Shown in pieces: positions 61,817 to 64,000 of a stretch of 64,000 nucleotides of DNA. The position numbers were made by a program, and so were the translations under genes. Under the pieces are notes generated by a model, which searched no databases, had not been told where the DNA came from, and saw only the letters and a list, made by a program, of their open reading frames with translations. How positions within the stretch are numbered: the first letter of the stretch is position 1; each line of letters starts with the position of its first letter. Source of the stretch: UBA4416 sp048498515 (lineage in GTDB: Bacteria; Bacteroidota; Bacteroidia; B-17B0; Aurantibacillaceae); assembly GCA_048498515.1 (NCBI GenBank), contig JBEHXV010000011.1, positions 1 through 64,000 of the forward strand, given 5' to 3'.

Positions 61817-64000
61817 ATGACATCAAAGCTTTTTATTGCTATTAGTATTTTATTAGGCAGTTTTTCTTCTCTTTTATCACAGGAAGCCGCTTGGTCCTTA
61901 AAGTTTATGAGTACTGTTGAAAAAGATGGTCAGGGGGTTTCGGGTGCCAATATTGTGTTATACAGGGGAACAAGTACTGTAGCGCAAACAACCAGCGATG
62001 GAAGCGGGAATTTCAGCATTGATATTCCGGCAAACGAGGAATACCAGCTGGTAGTTTCCTACCCTGAATGCAATTCCAAAAAATTCCAGATAAATACCTA
62101 TGGGGTGCCGCCTGAAATGTCGAACGACAAGTTTAAGCCCGTGATTAAAATTCAGGGGGTAACCATGTCAAAGCCTCTTCCCGGTATCGACTATTCGCCT
62201 TTAAAACAACCTATGACCAAGATCCTGTATGTGGCTGCCAAGAAAAAATTTGACGACGATGCCTTTTACACCCAACAAACGCTGGTGATATTGGGCAACA
62301 TCAGGGAGAGTGAGCGTGTATTGCTTGAGAAACAGGCTGCCGCTGTAAAAACAGGCGACCAGGCATTAGTAAAGAATAATTGTGAGCTGGCGAAAACAAG
62401 CTATGAATCGGCTATTTCGTTAATTCCCGTTCAACCTTATCAGGATTATCCCAAATCGCAATTGGTAAAGGCCGAAGGATGTTTAAAAGACAAAGACAAT
62501 GCCGCCAAAAAAGCGGCCGAAGAGGCAGCGGCGAAAGCGGCGGCTGAAAAAGCAGCGGCTGATGCGAAGGCGAAAGCAGATGCCGAAGCAAAAGCAGCAG
62601 CGGAAAAACAAGCAGCAGAAAAAGCAGCAGCCGATGCCAAAGCAAAAGCCGATGCAGAAGCAAAGGCATTAGCAGAGAAACAAGCAGCGGAAGCAAAGGC
62701 AAAAGCGGATGCGGAAGCAAAAGCCAAGGCCTTAGCGGAAAAACAAGCAGCGGAGAAAGCAGCTGCTGAAGCCAAAGCGAAAGCTGAGGCCGAAGCAAAA
62801 GCGCTGGCTGAAAAACAAGCAGCCGAAAAAGCAGCTGCAGAGGCGAAGGCGAAAGCCGATGCGGAAGCGAAAGCATTAGCAGAGAAACAAGCAGCAGAAA
62901 AAGCAGCAGCAGAGGCAAAAGCGAAAGCCGAAGCGGAAGCGAAAGCCTTAGCGGAAAAACAAGCAGCGGAGAAAGCAGCAGCCGATGCCAAAGCAAAAGC
63001 CGATGCGGAAGCAAAAGCATTAGCAGAGAAACAAGCAGCAGCGGATGCCAAAGCAAAAGCCGATGCAGAAGCAAAAGCATTAGCAGAGAAACAAGCAGCC
63101 GAAAAAGCAGCGGCTGATGCCAAAGCGAAAGCTGAGGCGGAAGCGAAAGCATTAGCAGAGAAACAAGCTACCGAGAAAGCGGCGGCAGAGGCCAAAGCAA
63201 AAGCCGATGCGGAAGCAAAGGCATTAGCAGAGAAACAAGCAGCCGAAAAAGCAGCAGCGGAGGCAAAAGCAAAAGCCGAAGCGGAAGCGAAAGCATTAGC
63301 AGAGAAACAAGCAGCCGAAAAAGCAGCAGCGGAGGCAAAAGCGAAAGCTGAAGCGGAAGCGAAAGCACTGGCTGAAAAACAAGCAGCCGAAAAAGCAGCA
63401 GCGGATGCCAAAGCGAAAGCGGATGCAGAAGCGAAAGCACTGGCTGAAAAACAAGCAGCAGAAAAAGCAGCAGCGGAGGCAAAAGCGAAAGCCGAAGCGG
63501 AAGCGAAAGCCTTAGCAGAGAAACAGGCAGCGGAGGCAAAAGCCGAGGCAGAAGCAAAAGCATTAGCAGAGAAACAGGCTGCCGAAAAAGCAGCCGCAGA
63601 GGCCAAAACAAAAGCCGAGGCAGAAGCAAAAGCATTAGCAGAGAAACAGGCAGCCGAAAAAGCAGCAGCGGAGGCAAAAGCGAAAGCAGATGCTGAAACG
63701 AAAGCACTGGCCGAGAAACAGGCAGCGGAGAAAGCAGCAGCGGACGCAAAAGCGAAAGCCGAGGCCGAAGCGAAAGCATTAGCAGAGAAGCAGGCAGCCG
63801 AAAAAGCAGCAGCGGAGGCCAAAGCAAAAGCCGAGGCAGAAGCAAAAGTCTTAGCAGAGAAACAAGCAGCCGAAAAAGCAGCGGCTGATGCCAAAGCGAA
63901 AGCGGATGCAGAAGCGAAAGCCTTAGCGGAGAAACAGGCAGCCGAAAAAGCAGCAGCGGAGGCAAAAGCAAAAGCGGATGCAGAAGCAAAAGCCTTAGCC
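61817..64000 (+). CDS. Secreted repeat protein, Ala/Lys/Glu-rich (TolA-like), cut off by the window end
   Basis: The frame is open from ATG 61817 to the last base (728 codons, no stop). It begins with a signal peptide (about 1-22; MTSKLFIAISILLGSFSSLL), then a carboxypeptidase-regulatory-like beta domain (about 30-110; SGANIVLYRGTSTVAQTTS, DGSGNFSIDIP). A spacer at about 110-225 contains a helical segment with ALVKNNCELAKTSYESAISLIP. From about residue 228 it becomes a repeat of about 24 residues with consensus ALAEKQAAEKAAAEAKAKAE plus AEAK. At least 20 EKQ copies are present before the window ends. The composition predicts a long helix spanning the periplasm, as in TolA domain II. The missing C-terminus probably holds the functional domain. 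Context gives no certain role. Confidence 0.85.
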   Translation, partial: MTSKLFIAISILLGSFSSLLSQEAAWSLKFMSTVEKDGQGVSGANIVLYRGTSTVAQTTSDGSGNFSIDIPANEEYQLVVSYPECNSKKFQINTYGVPPEMSNDKFKPVIKIQGVTMSKPLPGIDYSPLKQPMTKILYVAAKKKFDDDAFYTQQTLVILGNIRESERVLLEKQAAAVKTGDQALVKNNCELAKTSYESAISLIPVQPYQDYPKSQLVKAEGCLKDKDNAAKKAAEEAAAKAAAEKAAADAKAKADAEAKAAAEKQAAEKAAADAKAKADAEAKALAEKQAAEAKAKADAEAKAKALAEKQAAEKAAAEAKAKAEAEAKALAEKQAAEKAAAEAKAKADAEAKALAEKQAAEKAAAEAKAKAEAEAKALAEKQAAEKAAADAKAKADAEAKALAEKQAAADAKAKADAEAKALAEKQAAEKAAADAKAKAEAEAKALAEKQATEKAAAEAKAKADAEAKALAEKQAAEKAAAEAKAKAEAEAKALAEKQAAEKAAAEAKAKAEAEAKALAEKQAAEKAAADAKAKADAEAKALAEKQAAEKAAAEAKAKAEAEAKALAEKQAAEAKAEAEAKALAEKQAAEKAAAEAKTKAEAEAKALAEKQAAEKAAAEAKAKADAETKALAEKQAAEKAAADAKAKAEAEAKALAEKQAAEKAAAEAKAKAEAEAKVLAEKQAAEKAAADAKAKADAEAKALAEKQAAEKAAAEAKAKADAEAKALA
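62560..64000 (+). repeat. Degenerate 72-base tandem repeat encoding an Ala/Lys/Glu helix
   Basis: Full unit is 72 bases (24 codons), but several units are shortened in whole codons, for example the ones near 62680, 63030 and 63530 that lack the EKAAA segment. Synonymous codons vary widely between copies (all four Ala codons occur), so the protein pattern, not the DNA, is preserved. One unit has Thr for Ala (near 63171), others have T or V changes (63607, 63848). Confidence 0.9.

Noticed and set aside
62412..63989. Three long minus-strand open frames (246, 482 and 273 codons) over the right-end repeat
   Set aside because: They are low-complexity reverse reads (Ala/Ser/Phe or Leu/Pro-rich) of the plus-strand repeat, which has a signal peptide, a real domain and a better composition.
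1..64000. CRISPR arrays, prophage, insertion sequences or integrases
   Set aside because: No regularly spaced direct repeats, transposase or integrase motifs were found; the repeats seen are palindromic intergenic elements or protein-level repeats.

Overview
This window is chromosomal DNA from a member of the Bacteroidota. The evidence is type IX secretion (T9SS) sorting domains of both types, a PorP/SprF-family protein, an OmpA protein with TPR and PD40 domains, a propeller/Y_Y_Y sensor, the rplM-rpsI-rpsB-tsf-pyrH block, and promoters of the TTTG-N19-TAnnTTTG kind typical of this phylum. I cannot place it below phylum. I see no prophage, integrase, transposase, CRISPR array or rRNA.

Layout. 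1-11 kb: yajQ, a 1489-residue secreted protein of unknown function followed by an OprB-like porin, a MuiA-like (DUF4139) protein, recR and a TPR/PD40 protein. 11-21 kb: a family-5 solute-binding protein, an RND/MMPL exporter, a DUF4421-like barrel, AMP nucleosidase with a small membrane protein, an HsdR_N-type nuclease-fold protein, an M23/LysM peptidase, a DUF1579-like protein and a lipoprotein hydrolase. 21-29 kb: metK, ilvE, a second M23/LysM peptidase, an LpxD-type acyltransferase, a soluble SpoIIE phosphatase, aroE-lolA and tRNA-Asp. 29-34 kb: two divergent SpoIIE phosphatases with different sensors, an AHSA1-type protein and a SatD-like protein. 34-38 kb: the ribosomal/translation block. 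38-51 kb: a fourth SpoIIE phosphatase (propeller/Y_Y_Y), a T9SS type A cargo, a 44-residue lipoprotein, a prolyl oligopeptidase, serC, a beta-barrel and lipoprotein pair, an FtsX/MacB-type permease and a DUF3089 lipoprotein. 51-64 kb: a 1958-residue Ig-repeat T9SS type B adhesin, a SprF/PorP partner, an OmpA/TPR/PD40 (PorE-like) protein, a hydrolase, and a secreted protein with a long Ala/Lys/Glu repeat that runs off the right edge.

How it fits together. Most genes are housekeeping or cell-envelope functions. Three points stand out: the adhesin-SprF-OmpA cassette, a group of four SpoIIE-type phosphatases with four different sensor architectures and no partner kinase or antagonist gene in view, and the fact that all five convergent intergenic gaps longer than 90 bp carry palindromic repeats. 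Three short or open reading frames are easy to miss: the 44-residue lipoprotein (43912-44046), a 45-codon antisense ORF (51213-51350), and the open-ended repeat protein (61817 onward), whose reverse strand carries long spurious ORFs.
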